This document shows, in pieces, positions 24,271-32,630 of a stretch of 64,000 nucleotides of DNA (positions are counted from its first letter, which is position 1; every line of letters begins with the position of its first letter). A program made the position numbers and the translations under genes. Below the pieces are notes generated by a model. That model saw nothing but the letters and a program-made list of their open reading frames with translations, had not been told where the DNA came from and did no database searches. Source of the DNA: JAHRAW01 sp963693025 (lineage in GTDB: Bacteria > Pseudomonadota > Gammaproteobacteria > Arenicellales > Poriferihabitantaceae); NCBI GenBank assembly GCA_963693025.1, contig OY843749.1:2232001-2296000 (forward strand). Direction: 5' to 3'.

Positions 24271-25839
24271 ATGCCGATGGCGAAGAACAACCCCAAAGAC
24301 AAGTCGCTGGAGTCCTGGATTTGGGATGCGGCGTGCAGCATCCGCGGCGCGCAGGAAGCGCCTAAGTACAAAGACTTCATCCTGCCGCTGATTTTCGCCA
24401 AGCGGTTGTGCGATGTATTTGACGACGAGGTGAACCGAATCGCCGAGGGCGTCGGCTCGCGCAAAAAAGCATTCCAGTTGGTGACCCGCGACCGCAAACT
24501 GGTGCGTTTCTACCTGCCGCTGAAGCCGGATGACCCGGAGGCGCCGGTCTGGTCGGTCATCCGCACTCTGGCGGACAACATCGGCGAAGGGCTTAGCCGC
24601 CATCTGCGCGAGATCGCCAAAGCCAATCCGCTCTTGCAAGGAATCATCGACCGGATTGACTTCAACGCCACCACGCATGGCCAGCGCGACATCTCCGACG
24701 ACCGCCTGTCCAACCTGATTGAGAAAATCTCCGAAAAGCGGCTCGGCCTGGCCGATGTGGAGCCGGACATCATCGGGCGCAGTTACGAATACCTGATCGG
24801 CAAGTTCGCCGAGGGTGCGGGAAAATCTGCCGGAGAGTTCTACACGCCCAGGGAAGTCGGCATGGTCATGGCGAAGATCATGAACCCCAAGCCGGGCATG
24901 ACGATATACGACCCCTGCTGTGGTTCGGCGGGGCTGTTGATCAAGTGTGAACTGGTGATGCAGGAAAAAGCAAAAGGCAAGCGAGCCGAACAGGCACCGG
25001 TCAAACTCTTCGGCCAGGAGCAAACTGCCGACACCTGGGCGATGGCCAATATGAACATGATCATCCACGACATGGAGGGCGAGATAGGAATTGGCGACAC
25101 CTTCCGCTATCCCCAATTTCGGGACGGCGGAAAACTCCGCGCTTTCGACCGGGTGGTCGCCAACCCGATGTGGAATCAGGATAACTTCACCGAACAGGAT
25201 TACGACAACGACGAACTGGGGCGCTTCCCGCAAGGCGCAGGCTTCCCCGGCAAGTCGTCGGCGGACTGGGGCTGGGTGCAGCACATGGCTGCCTCGCTCA
25301 GTGCCAAGGGCCGTGCCGCCATCGTGCTTGATACCGGCGCCGCCAGCCGGGGCAGCGGCAACGCGGGCAAGAACAAGGAAAAAGAAGTCCGCAAGTGGTT
25401 CGTGGAAAACGACCTTATCGAGGGCGTCATCTACCTGCCGGAAAACCTCTTTTACAACACCTCCGCCCCCGGCATTCTGCTGTTCCTCAACAAAGCCAAA
25501 CCCCCAAAGCAACGCGACAAGATTTTTCTAATCAACGCCTCGCAGGTATTCACCAAAGGCGCCCCCAAAAACTACATCCCCGAAGACGGTATCGAACGAA
25601 TTGCCTCCGCCTTTCTGGGCTGGAAAGAAGAGGAGCAATTCAGCCGCGTTATAGAAAAAGCCGAGATGGTTAAAAACGATTACAACATCTCACCGTCCCG
25701 TTACATCCATACTGCCGATGCCGAAACCTACCGGCCCATAGAGGAAATTGTCGCGGAGTTGCAAACTGCGGAAGCGGAAGCACGCCGTAGCGATAAGGCA
25801 TTGAAGAAGGTACTGGGGAAGTTGGGCTTCGAGATATGA
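24271..25839 (+). CDS. hsdM: Type I restriction-modification methyltransferase subunit
   Basis: The 522-residue N6-adenine methyltransferase has the HsdM N-terminal helical domain (SLESWIWDAACSIRGAQEAP, YKDFILPLIFAKRLCD). The catalytic domain includes EFYTPREVGMVMAKIM, motif I DPCCGSAGLL and motif IV ANPMWNQ (here NPMW rather than the usual NPPF/Y, a known variation in this clade). It works with HsdS to methylate the target site. It overlaps the next gene by four bases (ATGA). It is unrelated in detail to the EcoEI-type remnants at 14.5-17.8 kb. Confidence 0.93.
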   Translation: MPMAKNNPKDKSLESWIWDAACSIRGAQEAPKYKDFILPLIFAKRLCDVFDDEVNRIAEGVGSRKKAFQLVTRDRKLVRFYLPLKPDDPEAPVWSVIRTLADNIGEGLSRHLREIAKANPLLQGIIDRIDFNATTHGQRDISDDRLSNLIEKISEKRLGLADVEPDIIGRSYEYLIGKFAEGAGKSAGEFYTPREVGMVMAKIMNPKPGMTIYDPCCGSAGLLIKCELVMQEKAKGKRAEQAPVKLFGQEQTADTWAMANMNMIIHDMEGEIGIGDTFRYPQFRDGGKLRAFDRVVANPMWNQDNFTEQDYDNDELGRFPQGAGFPGKSSADWGWVQHMAASLSAKGRAAIVLDTGAASRGSGNAGKNKEKEVRKWFVENDLIEGVIYLPENLFYNTSAPGILLFLNKAKPPKQRDKIFLINASQVFTKGAPKNYIPEDGIERIASAFLGWKEEEQFSRVIEKAEMVKNDYNISPSRYIHTADAETYRPIEEIVAELQTAEAEARRSDKALKKVLGKLGFEI

Positions 25840-27323
25840 GACAGCGGATTTTTATCAGCAGCGTGCAAAAAGAGTTTGCACAGGAGCGCGAGGCATTGGC
25901 AATCTATCTCGCCAGTGATCCGCTATTGCAGCGTTTTTATGAAACCTTCCTTTTCGAGCGCGATGTTCCCGCCTCGGACCGCCGCCCTGATGCTGTTTAT
26001 CTGGATGAAGTCGCCAGGTGCGATCTGTATCTCGGACTTTTCGGTAATGAATACGGACAGGAGAACAAGGACGGCCTCTCGCCCACCCACATCGAATTCA
26101 ATGAAGCCACCCGTCTTGAAAAAAACCGTTTGATTTTCGTCAAGGGCGCGACCGACAACGACAAACATCCAAAAATGAAAAGATTGATTAACGAAAGCGG
26201 CAAACAGTTAATCCGCCGCCGTTTCAACGACTCCGCCGAATTGCACGCTGCTGTTTACGCCAGTTTAATCGACCACCTTGAAGCCACCGGCGCGCTTAAT
26301 TACGCCCCCTGGGATGCCCGCGCCGCCCGCAAGGCCACCCTTGATGATCTTGAACCCGAAGCGGTCACCCGTTTTGTCCGCCGTGCCCGCAAGGCGCGCA
26401 ATTTTCCGCTCCCGGCGGAGTCTGAAATCGGGGAAGTGCTCACCCACCTGAACCTGCTCGACGATGGTGCACCCACCAACGCTGCCATTTTGCTTTTCGG
26501 CAAATATCCGCAACGTTTTACGCAGCCTTCTGAAGTCAAGTGCGCCCACTTCCACGGCACCGAGGTTGCCAAACCTATTCCTTCCCATCAGGTTTATAAA
26601 GGCACCGCCTTTGAACTGGTGGATCAGGCGATTGATTTTGTGATGTCCAAAATCAACCTCAGCGTCGGCACCCGCGAACATGGCCCGCAAGCCCCGGTCG
26701 AATACGAAATTCCGCGCGAAGTAGTGGCCGAAGCCATCGTCAACGCCGTTGCTCACCGTGATTACAACAGCAACGGCAGCGTTCAGGTTATGCTGTTTAC
26801 CGACCGGCTCGAAGTCTGGAACCCCGGCACCCTGCCGCCCGCGCTCACCCTCGACAAACTCCGCCATCCCCATAGTTCCATCCCCGGCAATCCCCTGCTC
26901 GCCGAACCGCTTTACCTGACCAAGTATATCGAGCGCATGGGCACCGGCACCCGTGACATGATTCGGCAATGCCGAGACGCCGGACTTCCCGAGCCGGAGT
27001 TCTCGCTTACTGATGGCTTTGTCACCACTATCCGACGCCCTGGCGGACAAGTCGCCGGACAAGTCGGGACTAAGTCGGGACTAAGTCGGGACCAAGTGGA
27101 AATCCTCGGTAAATGTATGAAACCTAAGGCAATTAAGGAACTCATGGGCCTCACCGGGCGTACCAACAGGACCAAGTTCAGGGACCAAGTTCTCAAGCCG
27201 CTTCTGGAAGATGGATTTATCGAAATGACCATCCCGGACAAACCCACCAGTCGCCTTCAGAAATACCGGCTTACGGGAGAGGGATTAGTGCTGTTGAAGT
27301 GGTTGGGGGGAACTGGAGGATGA
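25836..27323 (+). CDS. DUF4062 and GHKL-ATPase fusion protein embedded in the restriction operon
   Basis: The 495-residue protein begins with a DUF4062-type domain (RIFISSVQKEFAQEREALA, then DLYLGLFGNEYG; residues 1-150), related to TIR-like nucleotide-binding folds. The middle has a GHKL ATPase module of the HATPase_c_4 type (VVAEAIVNAVAHRDYN with the ATP-binding Asn, RLEVWNPGTLP, ERMGTGTRDMI). The end is a winged helix (LMGLTGRTNRTKFRDQVLKP). Such proteins are described as regulators or helicase-like proteins and are found in defence loci. It is coupled on both sides by ATGA overlaps, so it is an integral part of the operon. Signalling or control of restriction is inferred. Confidence 0.8.
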   Translation: MRQRIFISSVQKEFAQEREALAIYLASDPLLQRFYETFLFERDVPASDRRPDAVYLDEVARCDLYLGLFGNEYGQENKDGLSPTHIEFNEATRLEKNRLIFVKGATDNDKHPKMKRLINESGKQLIRRRFNDSAELHAAVYASLIDHLEATGALNYAPWDARAARKATLDDLEPEAVTRFVRRARKARNFPLPAESEIGEVLTHLNLLDDGAPTNAAILLFGKYPQRFTQPSEVKCAHFHGTEVAKPIPSHQVYKGTAFELVDQAIDFVMSKINLSVGTREHGPQAPVEYEIPREVVAEAIVNAVAHRDYNSNGSVQVMLFTDRLEVWNPGTLPPALTLDKLRHPHSSIPGNPLLAEPLYLTKYIERMGTGTRDMIRQCRDAGLPEPEFSLTDGFVTTIRRPGGQVAGQVGTKSGLSRDQVEILGKCMKPKAIKELMGLTGRTNRTKFRDQVLKPLLEDGFIEMTIPDKPTSRLQKYRLTGEGLVLLKWLGGTGG

Positions 27324-28582
27324 GTTTCACATTGCCCAACGAGTGGCAAGAACGTAGTCTTGGCGAGTTCGCCAAGGCTAGTGGCGGATTTGGCTTTCCC
27401 CCAGACGCCCAGGGGAAGGCAGAAGGCGACTATCCATTTTACAAGGTTTCCGATATGAACCTTCGAGGTAATGAGCGGAATATGCAAGGTGCGAATAACT
27501 GGATTAGCGAGTCAAAAAGAAAGGAGATTAAAGCGAAAACTCATCCAGCGGGTGCGCTCATCTTTCCAAAGATTGGGGCTACCATCGCTACTAACAAAAA
27601 GCGAATTCTTACTCAACGTTCAATTGTTGACAATAACGTAATGGCAGTGGTCATCAACAAGACGGAGGTTTGTACTCCTGAGTACTTGCGGTACTGGTTT
27701 GAGACTATCCATCTTAGCAACCTTGCGAACAGTGGTGCACTGCCGTCAATTCCTGCTCATCGAGTTCACGCCACGCGAGTTCTTCTTCCCCCACTTTCCG
27801 AACAGAAGAAAATCTCATATGTTCTTTCAACAGTACAGCAAGCGATTGAAGCACAAGAGAAAATCATTCAAACCACCACCGAACTGAAAAAGGCCCTCAT
27901 GCACAAACTCTTCACCGAAGGCATCCGTGGCGAGCCTCAAAAAGAAACCGAGATTGGTCTTATTCCGGAGAGTTGGGAGGAGTCAACGCTTGGCGAAATA
28001 ACAACGATGCATACAGGCGGAACGCCAAGCCGCAAGACCAAAGAATTCTGGGAAGGTGGAACTATTCCATGGGTGAAAACAGGCGAAGTCAATTACCATT
28101 CAATTGAAACGACAGAGGAGTTGATTACAGAAGCGGGATTGAAAGGTTCGAACACGAAACTATTCCCTAAAGGAACCCTACTCATGGCCATGTATGGACA
28201 GGGAATCACCCGTGGGCGAGTTGCGTTGTTGGGAATTGAAGCAGCAACCAATCAAGCATGCGCGGCCATCACTCCCCGTGACGAAAATCAAGTTAGCACT
28301 GAATATCTCTACTTCTATCTCGAATTTTTTTATGAGAAACTGCGGAGCCGAGGTCACGGAGCAAATCAGAAAAATTTGAGCATGACGCTGCTTAAAATAT
28401 TTCCTGTAGTATTCCCTGATATTGACAGTCAATATATGATAGTGACTGCCTTAAAAATTATTGACGCCAAAATTGATATGGCAGTAGCACGAAAGAACAG
28501 TTTACAAAGCTTGTTCCGCACCCTTCTTCACGCGCTGATGACCGCGAAGATCCGCGTTCATTCCATCGCGCTTAATATGTAA
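27320..28582 (+). CDS. hsdS: Type I restriction-modification specificity subunit
   Basis: The 420-residue protein has two target-recognition domains (starts EWQERSLGEFAKASGG and SWEESTLGEITTMHTGGTPS) separated by a coiled-coil spacer (PPLSEQKKISYVL, AIEAQEKIIQTTTELKKALM, HKLFTEG). A shorter second spacer lies at the end. It sets the bipartite DNA site. The ATG at 27320 overlaps the upstream stop; an upstream in-frame start would lie inside the previous gene. Base composition is much more AT-rich than hsdM, as usual for frequently exchanged specificity genes. Confidence 0.92.
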   Translation: MSFTLPNEWQERSLGEFAKASGGFGFPPDAQGKAEGDYPFYKVSDMNLRGNERNMQGANNWISESKRKEIKAKTHPAGALIFPKIGATIATNKKRILTQRSIVDNNVMAVVINKTEVCTPEYLRYWFETIHLSNLANSGALPSIPAHRVHATRVLLPPLSEQKKISYVLSTVQQAIEAQEKIIQTTTELKKALMHKLFTEGIRGEPQKETEIGLIPESWEESTLGEITTMHTGGTPSRKTKEFWEGGTIPWVKTGEVNYHSIETTEELITEAGLKGSNTKLFPKGTLLMAMYGQGITRGRVALLGIEAATNQACAAITPRDENQVSTEYLYFYLEFFYEKLRSRGHGANQKNLSMTLLKIFPVVFPDIDSQYMIVTALKIIDAKIDMAVARKNSLQSLFRTLLHALMTAKIRVHSIALNM

Positions 28583-28599
28583 TCGGAGTGTTACTCACT

Positions 28600-31131
28600 A
28601 TGCCAACTCACCCTGATGCAATCGGATACATTCTAGACTTTGGTCATGCTGAAAACATTCCTTGGCTGGAAATGATCTGTGATCTCGCGGCATCTGGAAC
28701 CACGACCCTCAGCGATGCTGATCTTGAGACTCTTGTTCAGCTTTTTACGGGACACGACAACTACCCTCGGCAACCCGCTCCACCAGCGACCGTTGCTGTA
28801 GCAAGAGCCACAGCAACGACCAGCGAACACCTCGAATCTATTGGAGCATTCAACGGGTTTAAGCGTTTGGGTGGTTCGTTAACAGCTTCGTTTCCAAAGC
28901 GAGTGAACATTATTTTCGGAGCAAATGGAAGTGGGAAATCCAGTTTGTGCGAAGCGCTACAAATACTTGCATCCAGCGATGCGCCGAGACGACCTATTCA
29001 TAATGTTCGAAATGCGACGACGACAACGCCCTCTTTTTCATTTAGGTTCACTTCGGATACGGCTGACCGGATTTGGACAATATCCAGTGCCTACGGATTA
29101 CATGCAGACATGCTTAAATATTTTGATAATGAGATTGCTATTTATAATATCGAAAAGCCCGTCGAACCAGGTCGAATTGTTGCACTTTCCCCATTTAAAT
29201 TAAATATATTCGGGACTGCAAAAAATCATTGTGGAGTCTTGCGAGCGGAACTGCAAAGACGGCAGCGTGAAAACGTAGACCAACTTACGGGTGTTAAAGA
29301 GCAAATACGAGCGCGGTTTGAGACTTATGAAGGCACACAGTTAGCCGACCCAAATAGACTAACAACTGTGGTGCTAGGTGCCGAGATTAAGTTGGGCGAG
29401 AACTACTCCGCAAAAAATGGACTGGACGAGAGGATAATACAGAAAGCTGAACTTGAGAAAGCAACTTCAGAAGAAGGGCTCAAACTGCTCCAGGGCGAGG
29501 TTGCTGCACTGTATGCACTGTATGGGGAAATTCAACCAGTGATAACAGCATCCGATATGCTTATTGAAATTGATCCAGCTACACAGTATGTAACCCTACA
29601 AGCCAAAGAGAGTGAGCTCGAACTCCTCGCCAGAACCCTTATCCCGTCAGGTGCAACCCTTGACAAATTAATGGCGCTTATCCGTCCAGCTAACGAAGTT
29701 TGCAATCTTCACTCCCCAAAAACAGCAGAGTGCCCCCTCTGTAAACAAAGCCTTCGGGAGAATGAAATTGAACTGTTTAAGAAATACGCCGAGCTACTAA
29801 CTGGTGAACTAGAAACAGACATTACCAAACTTCGTGGGCGTCTCAAAAAGGCGAAAGAGAGTCACGAAGTGATCTCCGGCTCATCTCCTGATGAATGGGC
29901 AAAGAACTCGGTATTGGCATCAAAAACAATTGATGCCATCAAGGAGGCCGGAAAAGGAATTCAGGTGCAGTTGGCGACAACGAAGATCGACCAGAGTTTC
30001 AAGGATGCAGTATCTTTATTACGAGAACGTAGAGATGATCTTGTGAAGGATATGGAGAGGAAAAGGAAACTTATTGAAGAGACAGGAAAAGACCGAGAAA
30101 ATGTCCTTAAGAAACTAAGGAAAATCTCTGCCGAATGCCAAAGCCTTCTCTACGCAAGAGATCTAGCAGATAATATTGATCTTCTGAAGCGGACACACCT
30201 CCATATGCAATGGAATGACTTTTGGAACGCCAATCTGCCTGATTTCACGTCAGTTCTCCGCAAGATTACATCTACAGCAAAGAAGGCTCATAAAGAACTT
30301 GTGGTTGGGGATTTCAAGAGACGATTGAATGCCGAATACCTTGCGCTTGCTGAGAAAAGCATGAGCGATTTCGGAGTCGAGTTGAAAGACGTTGGAGACG
30401 AAGGAACTGTTACAATGGACCCTCACGTGTCTGGTCAAAAGATTGAGGCAGTTCTAAGTGAAGGTGAGCAAAAAATACATGCCCTTGCTTTGTTCTTTGC
30501 AGAGCTTGAAACCTGCGACCAGCAGGTAATTGTTTTTGATGATCCAGTGTCGAGTTTTGACTACAACTACATAGAGAATTATTGCGGTCGTTTACGAGAT
30601 TTAATTCAAGATCACCCTAATCGACAGATTATTGCACTCACCCATAATTGGGAGTTCTTCGTTCAGATTCAGCATACTCTTAATACATCAAAGTTGAATC
30701 AGGAAATGGCTGTGCTTGTCCTGGAGAGCTGCGTTGCGATTGATGAATACAGCGAAGATATTGATAATTTGAAGTCCGAAATCGACAAAATTTTAACCAG
30801 TCCTGATGAACCAACTGATTCACAGAAAGAAGAGATGGCCGGTAAAATGCGTCGCCTAGTGGAAGTGATAGTAAATACACACGTGTTCAACAAACAGCGG
30901 CACCAGTTCAAACAGAAAAATCAATCAGTCTCAACCTTTGAGCACTTCACGAAGATTGTTCCCCTTCTCCATTCGGAAGCCCAGAAGTTGAAGGACATTT
31001 TTGCAAAGCTGAGCATCACCGGACACGACGACCCGCGAAATGCCTATGTCAATACAGACAAGGCAATGTTCCAAACACGTTACGATGAGATTAAATCCAT
31101 TGAAACTGAAATCATGAAAAGAAAGCAGTAA
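28600..31131 (+). CDS. SMC/RloC-like ATPase with CxxC hook
   Basis: The 843-residue protein has Walker A (IIFGANGSGKSSLCEAL, near residue 110) and long coiled coils. A hook ECPLCKQSL lies near residue 380, followed by the ABC signature VLSEGEQKIHALALFFAELE and Walker B QVIVFDDPVSSFD near 640. The order matches the AAA_13 class that includes RloC and PrrC, anticodon nucleases often linked to type I restriction genes. The 180-residue C-terminal part contains RRLVE and later histidines, a spacing that could fit the Arg-Glu-His nuclease triad, but this is unproven. The ATG at 28600 with GGAG nine to twelve bases upstream is preferred over GTG at 28588. AT-rich. Confidence 0.82.
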   Translation: MPTHPDAIGYILDFGHAENIPWLEMICDLAASGTTTLSDADLETLVQLFTGHDNYPRQPAPPATVAVARATATTSEHLESIGAFNGFKRLGGSLTASFPKRVNIIFGANGSGKSSLCEALQILASSDAPRRPIHNVRNATTTTPSFSFRFTSDTADRIWTISSAYGLHADMLKYFDNEIAIYNIEKPVEPGRIVALSPFKLNIFGTAKNHCGVLRAELQRRQRENVDQLTGVKEQIRARFETYEGTQLADPNRLTTVVLGAEIKLGENYSAKNGLDERIIQKAELEKATSEEGLKLLQGEVAALYALYGEIQPVITASDMLIEIDPATQYVTLQAKESELELLARTLIPSGATLDKLMALIRPANEVCNLHSPKTAECPLCKQSLRENEIELFKKYAELLTGELETDITKLRGRLKKAKESHEVISGSSPDEWAKNSVLASKTIDAIKEAGKGIQVQLATTKIDQSFKDAVSLLRERRDDLVKDMERKRKLIEETGKDRENVLKKLRKISAECQSLLYARDLADNIDLLKRTHLHMQWNDFWNANLPDFTSVLRKITSTAKKAHKELVVGDFKRRLNAEYLALAEKSMSDFGVELKDVGDEGTVTMDPHVSGQKIEAVLSEGEQKIHALALFFAELETCDQQVIVFDDPVSSFDYNYIENYCGRLRDLIQDHPNRQIIALTHNWEFFVQIQHTLNTSKLNQEMAVLVLESCVAIDEYSEDIDNLKSEIDKILTSPDEPTDSQKEEMAGKMRRLVEVIVNTHVFNKQRHQFKQKNQSVSTFEHFTKIVPLLHSEAQKLKDIFAKLSITGHDDPRNAYVNTDKAMFQTRYDEIKSIETEIMKRKQ

Positions 31132-31247
31132 TGCCCACCCCCACCGAACAAGAAACCATCCAAGCCCGCATCCTCAAAAACCTCCAGAAAATCGGCTGGA
31201 GATTTAATTTCCGGGTAAAAACAGATATACAGGTATTCAAGGCCTAA
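31131..31247 (+). pseudogene. 5' fragment of a second hsdR
   Basis: A frame of 38 codons starts MPTPTEQETIQARILKNLQK and then IGWRF, nearly matching the start of the intact HsdR at 32631 (MPTPTEYKTVQARILKYAQE, IGWTF). Similarity ends after about 80 bases and the frame soon stops. Its ATG overlaps the stop of the ATPase gene (TAATG), the natural position of hsdR in this operon. It is the stub of a former or donor hsdR. Confidence 0.75.
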
Positions 31248-31445
31248 TCTTCAAAGTATCAGTGAAAGGAAAACCATATACAACCTTACCTCAATAATCC
31301 TACGATTTCTTTTTCCAGGCATCAAAGAGACACATACTTTTATTTGCGGGTAAAATTGTATATAGTTCCTCAGCGAAAGCATCGTTTCTCTGTCTATTCC
31401 ACAGTAAGAAAAACCATCATCTACCCACCCGATCGGAAATAGCGC

Positions 31446-32627
31446 ATGGCTGATAAAGACATCGGGCTTGAAGGCTACGCCACTTGGTTTGGCGAACTGA
31501 AGTCGCGTATTCAGTCGGGGAGAGTGGTTGCTGCGCGATCGGTGAACCGTGAGTTGATTTTGCTGTATTGGGACATCGGGCGCGGCATTGTGGAGAAGCA
31601 GGCGCAGTTGGGCTGGGGCAAGTCGGTAGTGGAACGGTTGTCTCGTGATCTGAAGGTGGAGTTTCCGGGGATACGCGGTTTCTCGGCACGGAACCTTTGG
31701 GATATGCGCCGGTTGGTGGAGACATATTCACATCCCGAATTTCTCTCACAGGTTGTGAGTGAACTAAAGGACTTGGGATTCGAGACTCTGCAACAGGCTG
31801 TCGCAGAATTGGACGATGCACCACGGCGGCAGGCCAGTTCCGATATGACGAAATCAGAGGCCGCTAAATTTCTGCGACAGGTTGTCGCAGAAATTCCTTG
31901 GGGGCACAACATAGTGATTCTGAACAAAATTTCTGATGCACAGGAATGCATCTACTACCTCCTTGCCACTGCCCGTTTTGGTTGGAGCCGGAATGTTTTG
32001 ATTAACCAGATCAAGAGCGGAGCTTACGAGCGTTCTCTGGCCGAGGACAAGCAACATAATTTCCCCGTAGCCCTGCCCGAACATCTGGCTGAACAAGCAG
32101 AAGACGCCATGAAAAGCTCATACAATCTTGAATTTCTGGGTATTTCCCGCGAAGTAAAGGAGCGTGAACTTGAGGAACGGCTCATTGAGCAGTTGCAGAC
32201 ATTCCTTCTGGAACTGGGGTATGGTTTTTGTTTTGTCGGTCGGCAGTATCGTTTGGCATTGGGCGACAAGGAATATTTTGTTGATTTGCTGTTTTACCAC
32301 CGCGTTCTCAAATCGCTGGTTGCATTTGAATTAAAAGTGGGTTCGTTTAAGCCGGAATACGCCGGCAAAATGGATTTCTACCTCAATTTGCTGAACGAGA
32401 AAGAACGCGCCGCCAATGACAATCCCTCCATCGGCATCATCCTGTGCGCGGAGAAAGACAAGCTGGAGGTGGAATTTTCCCTGAAGAGCAAGACCAACCC
32501 GATTGGCGTAGCCGAATATCAATTGAAGTCAACACTTCCTCGTGAGTTGAAAGGCAAACTCCCAACTGATAAACAACTGAGCGAGGCGATAGGTTTGCAG
32601 GTGAAAAAGAAAACGAGAAAGCACTGA
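31446..32627 (+). CDS. DUF1016 (YhcG-type) PD-(D/E)XK nuclease family protein
   Basis: The 393-residue protein has the DUF1016 N-terminal helical part (YATWFGELKSRIQSGRV, LLYWDIGRGIVEKQ, WGKSVVERLSRDLK) and a C-terminal nuclease-like domain: YRLALGDKEYFVDLLFYH, then LVAFELKVGSFKPEYAG, giving the D...ExK pattern. The final part, SIGIILCAEKDKLEVE, is also typical. Members are often found with type I restriction genes and may help reset or repair DNA. It is preceded by about 200 AT-rich bases without a gene that follow the hsdR stub, and ends three bases before hsdR. Confidence 0.88.
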   Translation: MADKDIGLEGYATWFGELKSRIQSGRVVAARSVNRELILLYWDIGRGIVEKQAQLGWGKSVVERLSRDLKVEFPGIRGFSARNLWDMRRLVETYSHPEFLSQVVSELKDLGFETLQQAVAELDDAPRRQASSDMTKSEAAKFLRQVVAEIPWGHNIVILNKISDAQECIYYLLATARFGWSRNVLINQIKSGAYERSLAEDKQHNFPVALPEHLAEQAEDAMKSSYNLEFLGISREVKERELEERLIEQLQTFLLELGYGFCFVGRQYRLALGDKEYFVDLLFYHRVLKSLVAFELKVGSFKPEYAGKMDFYLNLLNEKERAANDNPSIGIILCAEKDKLEVEFSLKSKTNPIGVAEYQLKSTLPRELKGKLPTDKQLSEAIGLQVKKKTRKH

Positions 32628-32630
32628 CCC

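Noticed and set aside
24070..25512. A 480-codon minus-strand frame opposite hsdM.
   Set aside because: Shadow of a GC-rich coding region; it has no recognisable domain and hsdM is unambiguous.
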